A DNA stretch of 64,000 bases. Origin: CAYHVK01 sp964360255 (GTDB lineage: Bacteria; Bdellovibrionota; Bdellovibrionia; Bdellovibrionales; UBA1609). This document shows positions 1-9,047 of the stretch, piece by piece. How positions within the stretch are numbered: position 1 is the stretch's first letter; every line of letters begins with the position of its first letter. The notes beneath the pieces are model-generated. The model worked only from the letters and a program-made list of their open reading frames with translations. It was not told the DNA's origin and did not search any database. The position numbers and the translations under genes were made by a program. The DNA lies in NCBI GenBank assembly GCA_964360255.1, contig CAYHVK010000007.1:1-64000 (forward strand). Direction: 5' to 3'.

Positions 1-352
1 CGAATTGACCTTGAGCACCTGATGGACAACCTGAGTAGAACGCGAGGGCCTCTAGGCGCTCTCCTTTGCCACGAGCCACATCCACTTGAATATCGGCCAA
101 TGAGTCTTCAATAAAAAAGCGGCGGGCTACAGCTAAATTTTTACCGTACATGGCGCAAGGGCCGATGGATGAAAAATAAGAAGTAGTTGAAGGCACCATT
201 GTTGAGATGTAGATCGGACTTGCATAAGGAGGATGATCATCGTCAAAAGTTGGAAACAACTTTGAGCAGCGGTCTTTATTGAAGGCTTGCGCTGGCGAGG
301 CAACAAGGAGTCCAAGGACAAATAAACTCAGGATCTTAAAAGCTGTTTGCAT
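1..352 (-). CDS. DUF3015-like exported protein (partial, C-terminus outside window)
   Basis: The 5' end of a minus-strand gene that runs off the left edge. It starts at the ATG read from 352 and opens with a typical signal peptide (hydrophobic stretch then ASPAQA, cleavage near residue 20). The mature part contains 'ACAMYGKNLA'-like and 'ARGKGERLEALAFYSGC'-like segments, where a Cys near the N-terminal half and the GxGExLxxLAxxxGC pattern resemble the DUF3015 family of small exported proteins of unknown function. About 117 codons are visible. The family call is from motif memory only. A different reading frame inside it is open for 62 codons but shows no protein-like features. Confidence 0.6.
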   Translation of the reverse strand, partial: MQTAFKILSLFVLGLLVASPAQAFNKDRCSKLFPTFDDDHPPYASPIYISTMVPSTTSYFSSIGPCAMYGKNLAVARRFFIEDSLADIQVDVARGKGERLEALAFYSGCPSGAQGQF

Positions 353-448
353 AGATAAATTTTAGCGACTCTTGCGATTCAAAAGCAACTAGGCCGCGTA
401 TCAAAGTCTAGGCTTTTAAACGATCTCATGCTAAGCCTGAACTTACTT

Positions 449-1717
449 ATGAAACTATTTAAAAATCTCTACGTCCGCGTTCTGATTGGCATTGCTTTGG
501 GTGTTGTTTTAGGTCTGGTTGAACCAGACTGGGCCGTAGAAATGAAATTTCTTGGTGATGGTTTTATTGCCCTCTTAAAGATGCTCATCGGCCCGATTAT
601 TTTCTTAACTGTCGTGGCGGGCATCAATAATACCGGCAATATGAAAAAAGTGGGGCGCGTGGGCGGCAAAGCCCTTCTCTACTTCGAAACCGTTTCCAAC
701 TTCGCTCTCTTGCTCGGCCTTATTATGGTAAACCTCTTCAAACCCGGAAAAGGTTTCAACGTCGACCCCTCGACTCTTGATGCGTCAGCCGTAGCTCAGT
801 TCGCCGAAAAAGCTCACAACCAAACAGTTGTCGATTTTATCAAAAATATTATTCCAAAAACTTTTACTGACGCTTTTACAGGTTCGGGTGATTTGCTTCA
901 GGTTCTTTTGGTCGCCGTGCTTTTTGGTTTTGCTTTGAATCATATGGGTGAAAAAGGCAAAAATATCAGCGAAATGTTTTCATCTCTTTCGAAGATCTTC
1001 TTCAACATGGTGAACATGCTGATGTTTCTTGCGCCTATCGGGGCTTTCGGCGCCATGGCGTTTACTATCGGTAAATACGGAGCTGAATCCTTCGGTCCAC
1101 TCCTCTCGCTGATGGGAACGTTCTATCTCACTTGCATTCTCTTCGTACTTGGAGTGCTCGGCCCCATTGCACGCTACAATGGCTTTAGCATCCTTAAATT
1201 TCTCAAATATATTCGCGAAGAACTTCTCACTGTGCTAGGTACCTCTTCATCTGAAAGTGCGCTCGTACCGCTGATGGAGAAACTTGAAAAGCTCGGATGC
1301 TCTAAATCGGTCGTGGGTTTGGTTGTACCAACGGGCTATTCATTTAATTTAGATGGAACAAATATCTACATCACGATGGCGGCTGTTTTTATCGCCCAGG
1401 CTTTAAATATTGACCTCAGCTGGGGCCAGCAATTGAGTATTTTCTTAGTGGCCACTCTCACCTCACAAGGCGCCTCGGGCGTTACCGGTGCGGGCTTTAT
1501 CACTCTGGCTGCTACGCTGGCGGTTGTACCTTCTGTGCCAGTGGCCGGCTTAGCTTTGATTTTGGGCATCGACCGCTTTATGTCTGAGGCCCGCGCCATT
1601 ACAAACCTTATCGGCAACGGCGTTGCCGCCATCGTCGTTTCTCGTTGGGAAAATGAGTTGGATACGACTCGGCTCAACACTGAACTTTCTCACCCTGTGT
1701 CGATAGTGAATCTATAG
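449..1717 (+). CDS. dctA: Dicarboxylate:cation symporter, DctA type (DAACS family)
   Basis: Inner-membrane secondary transporter expected to import C4-dicarboxylates (succinate, fumarate, malate) with protons or sodium. It is recognisable along its whole length: N-terminal LYVRVLIGIALG membrane helix, the serine-rich re-entrant loop 'VLGTSSSESALVPLMEKLEKLGCSK' around residue 260, then 'VVPTGYSFNLDGT' and the late 'GIDRFMSEARAITNLIGNGVA' helix that carries the cation and substrate contacts. At about 422 aa it is normal length. The ATG at 449 gives the N-terminus usual for the family; an in-frame ATG at 428 would add 7 residues, and neither has a clear Shine-Dalgarno. The protease gene follows 8 bases downstream, so the two may be co-transcribed. 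Confidence 0.92.
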   Translation: MKLFKNLYVRVLIGIALGVVLGLVEPDWAVEMKFLGDGFIALLKMLIGPIIFLTVVAGINNTGNMKKVGRVGGKALLYFETVSNFALLLGLIMVNLFKPGKGFNVDPSTLDASAVAQFAEKAHNQTVVDFIKNIIPKTFTDAFTGSGDLLQVLLVAVLFGFALNHMGEKGKNISEMFSSLSKIFFNMVNMLMFLAPIGAFGAMAFTIGKYGAESFGPLLSLMGTFYLTCILFVLGVLGPIARYNGFSILKFLKYIREELLTVLGTSSSESALVPLMEKLEKLGCSKSVVGLVVPTGYSFNLDGTNIYITMAAVFIAQALNIDLSWGQQLSIFLVATLTSQGASGVTGAGFITLAATLAVVPSVPVAGLALILGIDRFMSEARAITNLIGNGVAAIVVSRWENELDTTRLNTELSHPVSIVNL

Positions 1718-1725
1718 GAGTTGCT

Positions 1726-2691
1726 ATGAAAGAGTTCTTTACAAAAAAAATTCTGAGTTTGATTTTAGCTCTCTCCGCTTCTTCGGCTTCGGCTGCTATT
1801 TATGGAGCCGACAATCGCCAAGATGTTTTCTTTACTGGCTGGTTAAAAAAACAGGCGGCAGCTACGGCCGCAGCAGTTCCCAATATTTTTGTTTTAAAAA
1901 ACGATGACGGAACTTTTCGTATTGATGAAGTTGACGTTATGGCTGGCGGTTGGGGCGTAAATCTTTGCAAAGATGAACGCTTTGCGAATCAACCTTCGCT
2001 CGGTCATTGCACAGGATTTTTAATTAGCGACCGCTATCTTGTAACGGCTGGTCACTGTGCTTTAGCGACGGGCACTACAGGCGAAGATGAAAACAATCCC
2101 TTCTGCAAAGCCTTTAGCTGGTATTTTAATTACAATGTCGATGGCTCTGGCCAAACCACTCACCAAAGAATTCCGCCTCATCATTACTACACTTGCAAGA
2201 AAATGATTCGTGCTGAAAATATCGAGCTCCCTGGTTTGCCGGGCGCAAACTACGGAAACGACTTTGCATTGATTGAACTCGATCGGCCCGTTATAGGAAT
2301 TGAACCTTTAAAAGTGAACGCCGACCGAAGCCAAATCAAAGTGAAAAATAAAGTCTTCACCATCGGACACCCCAGCGGCATGCCAGCGAAATACTCCGGC
2401 AAATCAGAAATTATAAATAACCAAAATCCTTATTCGTTTAAGGTGAACCTCGATACCCAAGGTGGCAATTCAGGAAGTCCAGTTTTCAATGATGAAAATG
2501 AAGTGATCGGCATTCTTGTCAGTGGTCATCCAGTCGACTATTATACAGATGCAAAGCTGCAATGTAATCGCCCTAATGTCTGCAATAGTGATGGCTCTAC
2601 GTGTAATGAACAGTCTAAGTTTGAAGGACTCGAAGTTTCTAACTCAGTTCTCTATTTGGATATTGTTATGCATTGGTTACCAAAGAAATAA
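1726..2691 (+). CDS. Secreted trypsin-like serine protease (S1 family)
   Basis: Exported endopeptidase of the chymotrypsin fold. The signal peptide ends in SASA about residue 23. The catalytic triad is visible: His110 in LVTAGHC, Asp179 in YGNDFALIELD and Ser249 in TQGGNSGSPVF. Several Cys residues (81, 95, 111, 127, 157 and a C-terminal cluster) suggest disulphides after export. At 321 aa it carries an N-terminal pro-region of roughly 70 residues. TAGGAG sits 5 bases before the ATG and fixes the start. It lies just behind the dicarboxylate transporter. V8/glutamyl-endopeptidase-like specificity is possible but cannot be told from the sequence. Confidence 0.9.
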   Translation: MKEFFTKKILSLILALSASSASAAIYGADNRQDVFFTGWLKKQAAATAAAVPNIFVLKNDDGTFRIDEVDVMAGGWGVNLCKDERFANQPSLGHCTGFLISDRYLVTAGHCALATGTTGEDENNPFCKAFSWYFNYNVDGSGQTTHQRIPPHHYYTCKKMIRAENIELPGLPGANYGNDFALIELDRPVIGIEPLKVNADRSQIKVKNKVFTIGHPSGMPAKYSGKSEIINNQNPYSFKVNLDTQGGNSGSPVFNDENEVIGILVSGHPVDYYTDAKLQCNRPNVCNSDGSTCNEQSKFEGLEVSNSVLYLDIVMHWLPKK

Positions 2692-2718
2692 TAAGTAAAA
2701 TATAATTAAGAGGTCTTT

Positions 2719-3732
2719 ATGCGAACCAGTTTATTAGTGCTACTTTTAACTCTCGGCATTTTAGGCTGCTCGCACTCAAACCGAAAGGTGGCGAGCGATG
2801 AGCGTGCCCCTTACCAACCCCCTCAAACTCCGCGCCCTGCGCTGGCGGCGTGCACGAAGAAAAGTCATTTCACTCTCGCCGTTCATGGTGGAGTCGGATA
2901 CACGGCCAATGCCGCACAAAGCGAAGTGATTCGAAAAATTTTAGCGGAAGGTCATCAGCAATTAAAAGATGGCGTCGATGCCATGTTTGTCGTTCAGCAC
3001 GCCGCTGAAATATTTGAAGACTCGGGTATTTTCAATGCTGGCCGCGGCGGTACACGCACCAACAAAAATACCGTTGAGCTTGATGCTTCGATTATGGATG
3101 GCTCGGACTTATCCGCCGGTGCCGTGGCTTCGCTGGTCGATGTTAAAAATCCAATTCGCTTAGCTTACGTAGTTAAAGCCAAGACAAAACACGTTTTTAT
3201 GGTGGGTCCTGGTGCTTCGGCATTGGCTCGCGAATTTGAATTAGAAACTGTAACACCAGATTATTTTACGGCTTCTCCCTATATTCACAGCCGCAATGAA
3301 ACTCAGCCTCCCAAAACTCACGGCACCGTAGGGGCTGTGGCTCTCGATAGATGCGGCAACTTAGCTGCCGCCACTTCAACCGGCGGACTTTACGGAAAAC
3401 GCCCTGGCCGCGTGGGCGATTCGCCGGTGATTGGTGCCGGCACTTATGCGAACAATGAAACTGCGGCGGTTTCTGCGACCGGCGAAGGCGAGAAATTTAT
3501 TCGCGCTAACGTAGGTGTGCGCATTTCAAATATCATTCAATATACAAAGCGAAGTCTTAAATCTGCCGTAATAGAAAGTTTGAATCTAGTTGAAAAACTA
3601 GGCGGTGGCGGTGGTTTAATAGCCGTAGATAAAAAAGGCCAGCCTCTATTAGCTACGTCTAAAGCGGCGCCAATGCCGAGTGGCTATGTGCAAGAAAGTG
3701 GCAAAGTGATTGTGCGCGACTTAGTGCCTTAA
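2719..3732 (+). CDS. Isoaspartyl peptidase/L-asparaginase, lipoprotein (Ntn hydrolase)
   Basis: Plant-type asparaginase/isoaspartyl dipeptidase that self-cleaves to expose an N-terminal threonine. The nucleophile is Thr203 in the HGTVGAVALD motif, and the substrate-binding segment 'ATSTGGLYGKRPGRVGDSP' follows. The N-terminal half has the expected LAVHGGVG and NAGRGG stretches. The N-terminus is a lipoprotein signal with lipobox LGILGC (Cys17), so it is predicted to sit in the periplasm or outer membrane, where it could act on isoaspartyl or beta-aspartyl peptides. AGAGG lies about 6 bases before the ATG. Confidence 0.9.
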   Translation: MRTSLLVLLLTLGILGCSHSNRKVASDERAPYQPPQTPRPALAACTKKSHFTLAVHGGVGYTANAAQSEVIRKILAEGHQQLKDGVDAMFVVQHAAEIFEDSGIFNAGRGGTRTNKNTVELDASIMDGSDLSAGAVASLVDVKNPIRLAYVVKAKTKHVFMVGPGASALAREFELETVTPDYFTASPYIHSRNETQPPKTHGTVGAVALDRCGNLAAATSTGGLYGKRPGRVGDSPVIGAGTYANNETAAVSATGEGEKFIRANVGVRISNIIQYTKRSLKSAVIESLNLVEKLGGGGGLIAVDKKGQPLLATSKAAPMPSGYVQESGKVIVRDLVP

Positions 3733-3800
3733 GTTAATCCTCGATCTTCAAAAAAAATTCAGCTACAGTCGGGTTCTCAATATTTTATGAGAGGAAACTC

Positions 3801-4349
3801 ATGGCTGCATTATTAGATATCCCAGTTAAAAAAATTGACGGAACTTCTACAACTCTTGCTGAGTTCAAAGGCAAAGTTGTTCTAGTTGTAAATGTGGCCT
3901 CTAAGTGCGGCCTCACTCCGCAGTATGAAGCTCTTGAGAAGATGTACGAAAAATACGCTGAAAAAGGATTCGTAGTTTTAGGTTTCCCGGCCAATGAGTT
4001 TAAAGGTCAAGAGCCTGGCACTAATGAAGAGATTAAAGAATTTTGTACACTCAACTTTGGCGTGAAATTTCCGCTTATGGAAAAGATCGTGGTGAAAGGT
4101 CCGGGCCAACATCCACTTTATAAAGAACTCACTACATTAAAGCCAAAAGCGACGACCAAAGCCCTCAGTGGGTTTGCGCAGAAATTAAAAGGCGCCGGTC
4201 TTCTCGGAGGCAACCCTCAAGATATCATGTGGAACTTTGAAAAATTCTTAATTAATAAAAAAGGCGAAGTGATCGAAAGATTTGCGCCGGATATGACTCC
4301 AGATGATGAGATTATCGTTTCTAAAGTCGAAGAGGCTTTAAACGCTTAA
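3801..4349 (+). CDS. Glutathione peroxidase family peroxidase
   Basis: Thiol peroxidase reducing hydrogen or lipid peroxides, probably with thioredoxin as reductant as is usual for bacterial Cys-type enzymes. The family tetrad is complete: Cys36 (VASKCGLT), Gln70 (EFKGQEPG), Trp144 and Asn145 (IMWNFEKFL). It has 182 aa and no signal peptide, so it is cytoplasmic. GAGAGGAAACTC precedes the ATG. It is slightly longer than many family members because of a loop around residues 117-137 (GFAQKLKGAGLLGGN). Confidence 0.93.
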   Translation: MAALLDIPVKKIDGTSTTLAEFKGKVVLVVNVASKCGLTPQYEALEKMYEKYAEKGFVVLGFPANEFKGQEPGTNEEIKEFCTLNFGVKFPLMEKIVVKGPGQHPLYKELTTLKPKATTKALSGFAQKLKGAGLLGGNPQDIMWNFEKFLINKKGEVIERFAPDMTPDDEIIVSKVEEALNA

Positions 4350-4420
4350 GTACAAAAGACTCTACCCAAGATCATCTCGGTCTGCTCTTTATTTAGGCGG
4401 CGTGCTTATCATGGCGCCAC

Positions 4421-4792
4421 CTATGCCTTAATTGTATACGCGTAAGCCCAGGCTATTAAGACCAGCTGTAAAGGCAAGCGGGCCCATATTAACCATTCGG
4501 GAATATGGGCAAAGACAGTGTGTCTCTCTTGAACCATGTAAATGTGAACGCTCATAAAAATCAGAAGCATTAATATAAGCACCCACGCTGAAATAGACCG
4601 TGTCTCGGGTATTAAAAGCAAAACTCCCAACGCCACTTCAACGGCTCCACTTAAAAAAACCATCTCTCGATGGAGCGGAATCCAGGGCGGCATGATCTTT
4701 AAGTAAAAAGCCGGAGCTCTAAAATGATTGAACCCGGCGAGAATATAAAGGGCCGACATCAGATAAAGGCAGAGTGAGTAAATCATCCTCAC
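4421..4792 (-). CDS. DoxX-like small membrane protein
   Basis: A 123-residue protein with four predicted membrane helices, convergent with the glutathione peroxidase gene and divergent from the next. The order 'LAGFNHFRAPAFYLKIMPPW', 'FLSGAVEVALGVLLLIP' and a C-terminal PLQLVLIAWAY helix is typical of the DoxX/YphA group. Function in this group is poorly defined (links to thiosulphate oxidation or redox homeostasis in some members). It could equally be labelled a DoxX family protein of unknown function. Confidence 0.75.
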   Translation of the reverse strand: MRMIYSLCLYLMSALYILAGFNHFRAPAFYLKIMPPWIPLHREMVFLSGAVEVALGVLLLIPETRSISAWVLILMLLIFMSVHIYMVQERHTVFAHIPEWLIWARLPLQLVLIAWAYAYTIKA

Positions 4793-4845
4793 ATCATAGT
4801 CGTGATGAGTTTGAATTTAAAGGCTTTTAAAGGTAGCTTCTGGTG

Positions 4846-5595
4846 ATGAAAATTGTCTCATTCGTCCCTTCACTCACAGAAACTCTACTTGAATGTGGCG
4901 CTCAAGTTGTGGGACGTACTCGTTATTGTATTCATCCCGCGAATCAGATCGCCGACATTCCTGTTGTGGGCGGGACAAAGCAAGCCGATTGGTCAAAAGT
5001 TTATGAATTAGATGTAGACCTGGTTCTTTTTGATCGCGAAGAGAATACTGAAGAAATGGCCGAGGAGTGCACGCTCCCTTACCATGCGACCCATGTGACT
5101 GACTTAGCCTCACTAGCAAAAGATTTAAAAATTTTGGGTCAAAAGCTTTCAAATCAGAAATTAATTGAACTTTCAGAACGCGCCAAAAAATTAGCCGATA
5201 CAAAACCGCTAGCCACATTACCCGCTTCAAAAGTTCCACAAATAAAAGGCTGGAGCTTAGAGGGTCATACGCCGACTAATATCCTTTACATGATCTGGAG
5301 AAATCCGTGGATGGGCGTTGGCCGTGATACTTTTATCGGCGATGTTCTTGCTAAGCTGGGCCTCATTCTGCCGACTTTTGAAGTGAAGTACCCGGTGCTC
5401 GAACTTAATGACTATAAGAAATCTAAGACTCTAATTCTCTTCAGCAGCGAGCCCTACCCTTTTTTGAAATATGAAGAAGAGTTAAAAAAACTGGGTTATC
5501 CATCAGTTCTCGTCGACGGTGAGAATTTTAGTTGGTTTGGCATTCGCTCTATTCGCTTTTTAGAGAACTTTATTGTAAACAGTCATTCACTATGA
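4846..5595 (+). CDS. BtuF-like helical-backbone metal/cobalamin-binding protein without signal peptide
   Basis: Resembles the periplasmic substrate-binding component for vitamin B12 or metal chelates: 'IVSFVPSLTETLLECGA', 'VVGRTRYCIHPA', 'VVGGTKQADWSKVYEL' and 'DLVLFDREENTEEMAE' are the standard BtuF order. There is no signal peptide or lipobox, so the protein should stay in the cytoplasm, unlike a true ABC-importer partner. A GTG at 4843 immediately precedes the ATG chosen. The stop codon overlaps the ATG of the following ABC-F gene (ATGA at 5592-5595), so the two are translationally coupled, but that neighbour has no membrane domain and is not an importer. Confidence 0.75.
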   Translation: MKIVSFVPSLTETLLECGAQVVGRTRYCIHPANQIADIPVVGGTKQADWSKVYELDVDLVLFDREENTEEMAEECTLPYHATHVTDLASLAKDLKILGQKLSNQKLIELSERAKKLADTKPLATLPASKVPQIKGWSLEGHTPTNILYMIWRNPWMGVGRDTFIGDVLAKLGLILPTFEVKYPVLELNDYKKSKTLILFSSEPYPFLKYEEELKKLGYPSVLVDGENFSWFGIRSIRFLENFIVNSHSL

Positions 5596-7496
5596 GTTCA
5601 AATCTTCTACAAATGCAAAACGGTCACAAAGCCTACGGCCTTCAGGTGTTATTCGATGACGCCGTGTTTGCTATTAATGAAGGCGAACACGTAGGAGTCA
5701 TCGGCCCCAACGGTGCAGGCAAGTCGACTCTCTTCAAAGTTTTAATTCATCCCGATGAACTCGACAGCGGCCAGATCATTCGCTCTCAAGCTTTACGCTT
5801 AGGCTACCTCTCTCAGCACGATGAGTGGGAGCCGAACGAAACCGGCAACGATTATTTAGAGCGTGTTTGCAAAATACCGGTGTGGCAAGCTAAAGCTGCT
5901 GGCCGATCGCTACAAGTGAGTGAAGAGAATTTCGCAAAACCAATTCTAAGTTTAAGCGGCGGCTATCGTATGCGCATTAAACTTATTGGTCTTCTGGGTA
6001 CGAATCCAAATCTTATGTTACTCGATGAGCCGACCAACTATTTAGATCTTGAAACAACTTTGTTGCTCGAATCATTTTTGCAAAGCTATGAAGGCGCATT
6101 TTTATTAATCTCTCACGATCGCGAAATTTTACGTCGCACGACTGATCACACACTTGAGGTTGAAGGTGGCGAGATCATTAAATACAATGGCCACATTGAC
6201 GATTACTTCGAGCAGAAAGAGCTTCTTCGCGCGCAGCTTGAAGCGCAAGCTCAAGGACAAGCTTTAAAACGCAAAGCGGTCATGGATTTCGTTAACCGTT
6301 TCGGCGCTAAAGCGACAAAAGCCAAACAAGCCCAGAGCCGACTGAAAATGTTAGCAAAAATGGAGACTATTGAGTTCAAGCCTATTCCGATCAAAGCGAG
6401 CATTCAGATTCCTCCACCACCCCACGTGGGTAAAACCATTTTAAAACTCACCGACGCGCAGTTTGGGTATCAAGGGTCTGCCGAAAAAAAAGTTGTACTT
6501 GAAAAAGTAAATCTTGAAATTCGTAAAGGCGATCACGTCGCCGTAATTGGACTTAACGGCGCCGGCAAGTCCACACTTCTCAAAGGTCTCGCTGGCACGC
6601 TTGAACCCATCAAAGGCACACGCGAAGTGGGCTACGAAGTGAAGATCGCGATTTTCAATCAGCATGTGGTTGAAGTTTTGAATCCTGAGCACACAATTTA
6701 CCAATCTCTTGAGAGCACAACAGGCTCGATGGTGACTCCACAAGAAATTAAAAATATGGCGGGCTCGCTTTTATTCTCTTCTGATCAGATTGAGAAAAAA
6801 ATAAAAGTTCTCTCTGGGGGCGAAAAATCTCGCGTCGCTTTGGGCCGCATTTTATTACAAAAAGTCCCGTGCTTACTTCTTGATGAACCGACGAATCACT
6901 TAGACTTTCAAACCGTTGAAGCCCTCACCCAAGCGCTGACTGGTTATGCCGGCACGCTTATCGTCGTAAGCCATGATCGTAATTTTATTAGACGCGTGGG
7001 CACGAAGATTCTTGAGGTATCAGCTGGTGAAGTTGAAGTTTACCCTGGCACTTATGATGAATATGTTTGGAGTCTTCAGCAGCGTCTTGTGAATGAAGAC
7101 GTGATTGAGTCGAAGCAAAAGAAGAAAGCTAAGGCAGCGACATCACAACCACCGACGCCGCAGCAATCGGCGCAAGGTCAACAACCTGGCGGGAAGTCAG
7201 GTATTTCTGGTCTTAAAAACATTGGCAGCTCTGCTCCCACAAATACCCTGGAGCGCAAAGAAAATGCCCGACAATTACGCCAAACTCAGAAACGTATTGA
7301 GCAAGTACAAAATCGAATTGAAAAACTTGAGAATAGAAACACCGAACTCAATGAAAAGATCGTGGGCGAAAGCCCTGCTAATTCTTACGACATGATCAAA
7401 GAGCTTTCTGATAATGCCCTTGAAATAGAACAACTTGAAGCCGAGTGGATGAAACTCGCTGATGAACTCGCTGGACTCACCGCTAAAGAGAATTAA
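5592..7496 (+). CDS. ABC-F family ATPase, Uup/EttA-like
   Basis: Soluble protein with two tandem ABC ATPase domains and no membrane helices, as in translation factors that act at the ribosomal E-site. Domain 1 has GPNGAGKST, LSGGYRMRIKL and LMLLDEPTNYLD; domain 2 has GLNGAGKST, LSGGEKSRVALGR and CLLLDEPTNHLD. A charged inter-domain linker lies between them. The C-terminus has a Gln/Pro/Gly-rich linker and then a coiled coil (about residues 570-630), the Uup-type C-terminal domain. The start at 5592 gives the MSSNLLQM N-terminus and a 4-base overlap with the gene before; upstream in-frame codons lie inside that gene. Confidence 0.92.
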   Translation: MSSNLLQMQNGHKAYGLQVLFDDAVFAINEGEHVGVIGPNGAGKSTLFKVLIHPDELDSGQIIRSQALRLGYLSQHDEWEPNETGNDYLERVCKIPVWQAKAAGRSLQVSEENFAKPILSLSGGYRMRIKLIGLLGTNPNLMLLDEPTNYLDLETTLLLESFLQSYEGAFLLISHDREILRRTTDHTLEVEGGEIIKYNGHIDDYFEQKELLRAQLEAQAQGQALKRKAVMDFVNRFGAKATKAKQAQSRLKMLAKMETIEFKPIPIKASIQIPPPPHVGKTILKLTDAQFGYQGSAEKKVVLEKVNLEIRKGDHVAVIGLNGAGKSTLLKGLAGTLEPIKGTREVGYEVKIAIFNQHVVEVLNPEHTIYQSLESTTGSMVTPQEIKNMAGSLLFSSDQIEKKIKVLSGGEKSRVALGRILLQKVPCLLLDEPTNHLDFQTVEALTQALTGYAGTLIVVSHDRNFIRRVGTKILEVSAGEVEVYPGTYDEYVWSLQQRLVNEDVIESKQKKKAKAATSQPPTPQQSAQGQQPGGKSGISGLKNIGSSAPTNTLERKENARQLRQTQKRIEQVQNRIEKLENRNTELNEKIVGESPANSYDMIKELSDNALEIEQLEAEWMKLADELAGLTAKEN

Positions 7497-7651
7497 AAAT
7501 TTCCGTTCGTTAAAATTAATGCCAGTTAAAATATTTTATCAGCACATATACAGAACGTTAGAAAGTCAGAGTTAGTGAAAGCGGATTTATAAAAATCTTA
7601 AATAACTCGATGCGACTTCAACGTTGGAGGTCAGTGCTTCACGCAAAATGT

Positions 7652-7676
7652 GTGCCGTCGGCGGTCCGGACGGCAC
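7652..7676 (-). terminator. Hairpin at the 3' end of the OsmC gene (possible bidirectional terminator)
   Basis: GTGCCGTC at 7652-7659 pairs perfectly with GACGGCAC at 7669-7676 across a 9-base loop. It lies between the convergent ABC-F and OsmC genes and touches the OsmC stop codon. There is no long U-run on either strand, so activity as an intrinsic terminator is uncertain. The rest of 7497-7651 holds no gene I can support. Confidence 0.45.
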
Positions 7677-8083
7677 TACACTACATAATGAAACTGCATC
7701 GGCATCTTCACATCCGGATGTAAACTACGATACACCGGGCAATTGTTCGCGATCTCTTCAAGACGTGTGCGCTGCTCGGCCGTTAAATTCTGAGGTAAGT
7801 ACACTTCCATATTCAGCGATGCCACACGACGCGGCGGAGGAGTCATATGCTTCTCTGTTGTGGCGTACGCTCCCTTAATATTGAAACCTTCAGGCTCAGT
7901 TTGAATGGCCATCGTTGTGAGTACGCAGCTGGCTAATGCCGCCCCTAGTAAATCCGTCGGAGAAAAAGCCTCACCTTTACCGTGATTATCTTTGGGTGCA
8001 TCGGTTGAAATATGGGCCCCAGAGGGTTCGTGGGTTAAATCGCAATGCTTATCGCCTTGATAAATCGTTTTTGATCGCACCAT
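7676..8083 (-). CDS. OsmC family peroxide/thiol stress protein
   Basis: Small cytoplasmic peroxidase-type protein of the OsmC/Ohr superfamily. Two reactive cysteines are in the expected places: Cys53 in ALASCVLTTM and Cys115 in NNCPVYRSL, with the EAFSPTDLLGAAL segment before the first. The chosen start (ATG read from 8083) follows an excellent AAGGAG six bases upstream and gives a 135-residue protein; an upstream in-frame start would overlap the divergent hydrolase gene. The sequence is closer to the YhfA-like OsmC branch than to Ohr, by impression. Confidence 0.88.
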   Translation of the reverse strand: MVRSKTIYQGDKHCDLTHEPSGAHISTDAPKDNHGKGEAFSPTDLLGAALASCVLTTMAIQTEPEGFNIKGAYATTEKHMTPPPRRVASLNMEVYLPQNLTAEQRTRLEEIANNCPVYRSLHPDVKMPMQFHYVV

Positions 8084-8154
8084 GAAAAACTCCTTCGATA
8101 AATCTAAGCAAAGATATACCATTTTACCCTGATTATGAACAAAGGAGTCATTCA

Positions 8155-8964
8155 ATGATTAATAAATTAATAAATAAGAAATTTTCGATCGCCGCATTGC
8201 TCGTAGTTTTATGCATAGGCTTCAGCGCGCATGCCGCAATTAAAAAAGAAATGGTTGAGTACAAAGATGGCGATACAACATTTGAAGGCCAATTGGTTTA
8301 TGACGATGCTATAACGGGCCAACGTCCTGGCGTTTTAATTATTCACCAATGGATGGGACTTTCTGATCATGAAAAAGGCAGCGCTGAAAAATTAGCGGCT
8401 CTTGGATATGTAGCCTTCGCCGCCGATGTTTATGGTAAAGGCAATTTACCAAAGGACATGAGTGAAGCCGGTAAATTCGCGACGCAATTAAAATCAGATA
8501 CAAAACTTTTCCGCAAACGCGAAAAAGCCGCGCTCGATGTTTTAGCTAAAAACAAAATGGTGAATAAGAAACAATTGGTCGTTATGGGCTACTGCATGGG
8601 CGGCACCGGCGCACTTGAAGCCGCACGCGCCGGACTTCCGGTTGTGGGAGCGGTCAGTTTTCACGGTGGCTTAGCTTCTGCAGCTCCGAAAGATGCCAAG
8701 AACATTAAAGGAAAACTTTTAGTTCTTCACGGAGCCATCGACCCGAACGTTCCGCCAGCAGAAGTTCAAGGTTTTATGAATGAAATGAATGATGCAAAAG
8801 TAGATTATCAATTTATTGCTTACTCTGGGGCCGTTCATTCATTTACACAGCCAGCGGCAGGTCATGATATTAAGAAAGGTGCGGCTTATAATAAAGTGGC
8901 TGCCGAAAGATCTTGGGCTGCCCTTCAGACTTTTTTGAGCGAAGTCGCACCAATCAAAAAGTAG
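8155..8964 (+). CDS. Exported dienelactone hydrolase family protein
   Basis: Alpha/beta hydrolase with a signal peptide ending in SAHA (about residue 27). The Cys-His-Asp triad of dienelactone hydrolases is visible: Cys147 in MGYCMGGTG, Asp196 in HGAIDPNVP and His228 in GAVHSFTQP. Substrate is unknown; many exported homologues are annotated only by family. AAAGGAG about 8 bases before the ATG supports the start. It is divergent from the OsmC gene with a short shared promoter region. Confidence 0.9.
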   Translation: MINKLINKKFSIAALLVVLCIGFSAHAAIKKEMVEYKDGDTTFEGQLVYDDAITGQRPGVLIIHQWMGLSDHEKGSAEKLAALGYVAFAADVYGKGNLPKDMSEAGKFATQLKSDTKLFRKREKAALDVLAKNKMVNKKQLVVMGYCMGGTGALEAARAGLPVVGAVSFHGGLASAAPKDAKNIKGKLLVLHGAIDPNVPPAEVQGFMNEMNDAKVDYQFIAYSGAVHSFTQPAAGHDIKKGAAYNKVAAERSWAALQTFLSEVAPIKK

Positions 8965-8989
8965 AGGCATAAAGGACACGCTTATACTA

Positions 8990-9020
8990 GCGCGCTGGAT
9001 TGTACTGGCGCGCCTTTTTT
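8990..9020 (+). terminator. Intrinsic terminator after dienelactone hydrolase gene
   Basis: GCGCGC at 8990-8995 and GCGCGC at 9008-9013 form a GC-only six-base-pair stem with a 12-base loop, followed by a run of six T (9015-9020). Position and structure fit rho-independent termination of the upstream plus-strand gene. Confidence 0.75.
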
Positions 9021-9047
9021 ATGCAGTCGCAACTATTGCAATCACAA

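Noticed and set aside
7624..7878. Plus-strand open frame over the OsmC gene
   Set aside because: Antisense to a well-supported gene with clear cysteine motifs; no independent evidence.
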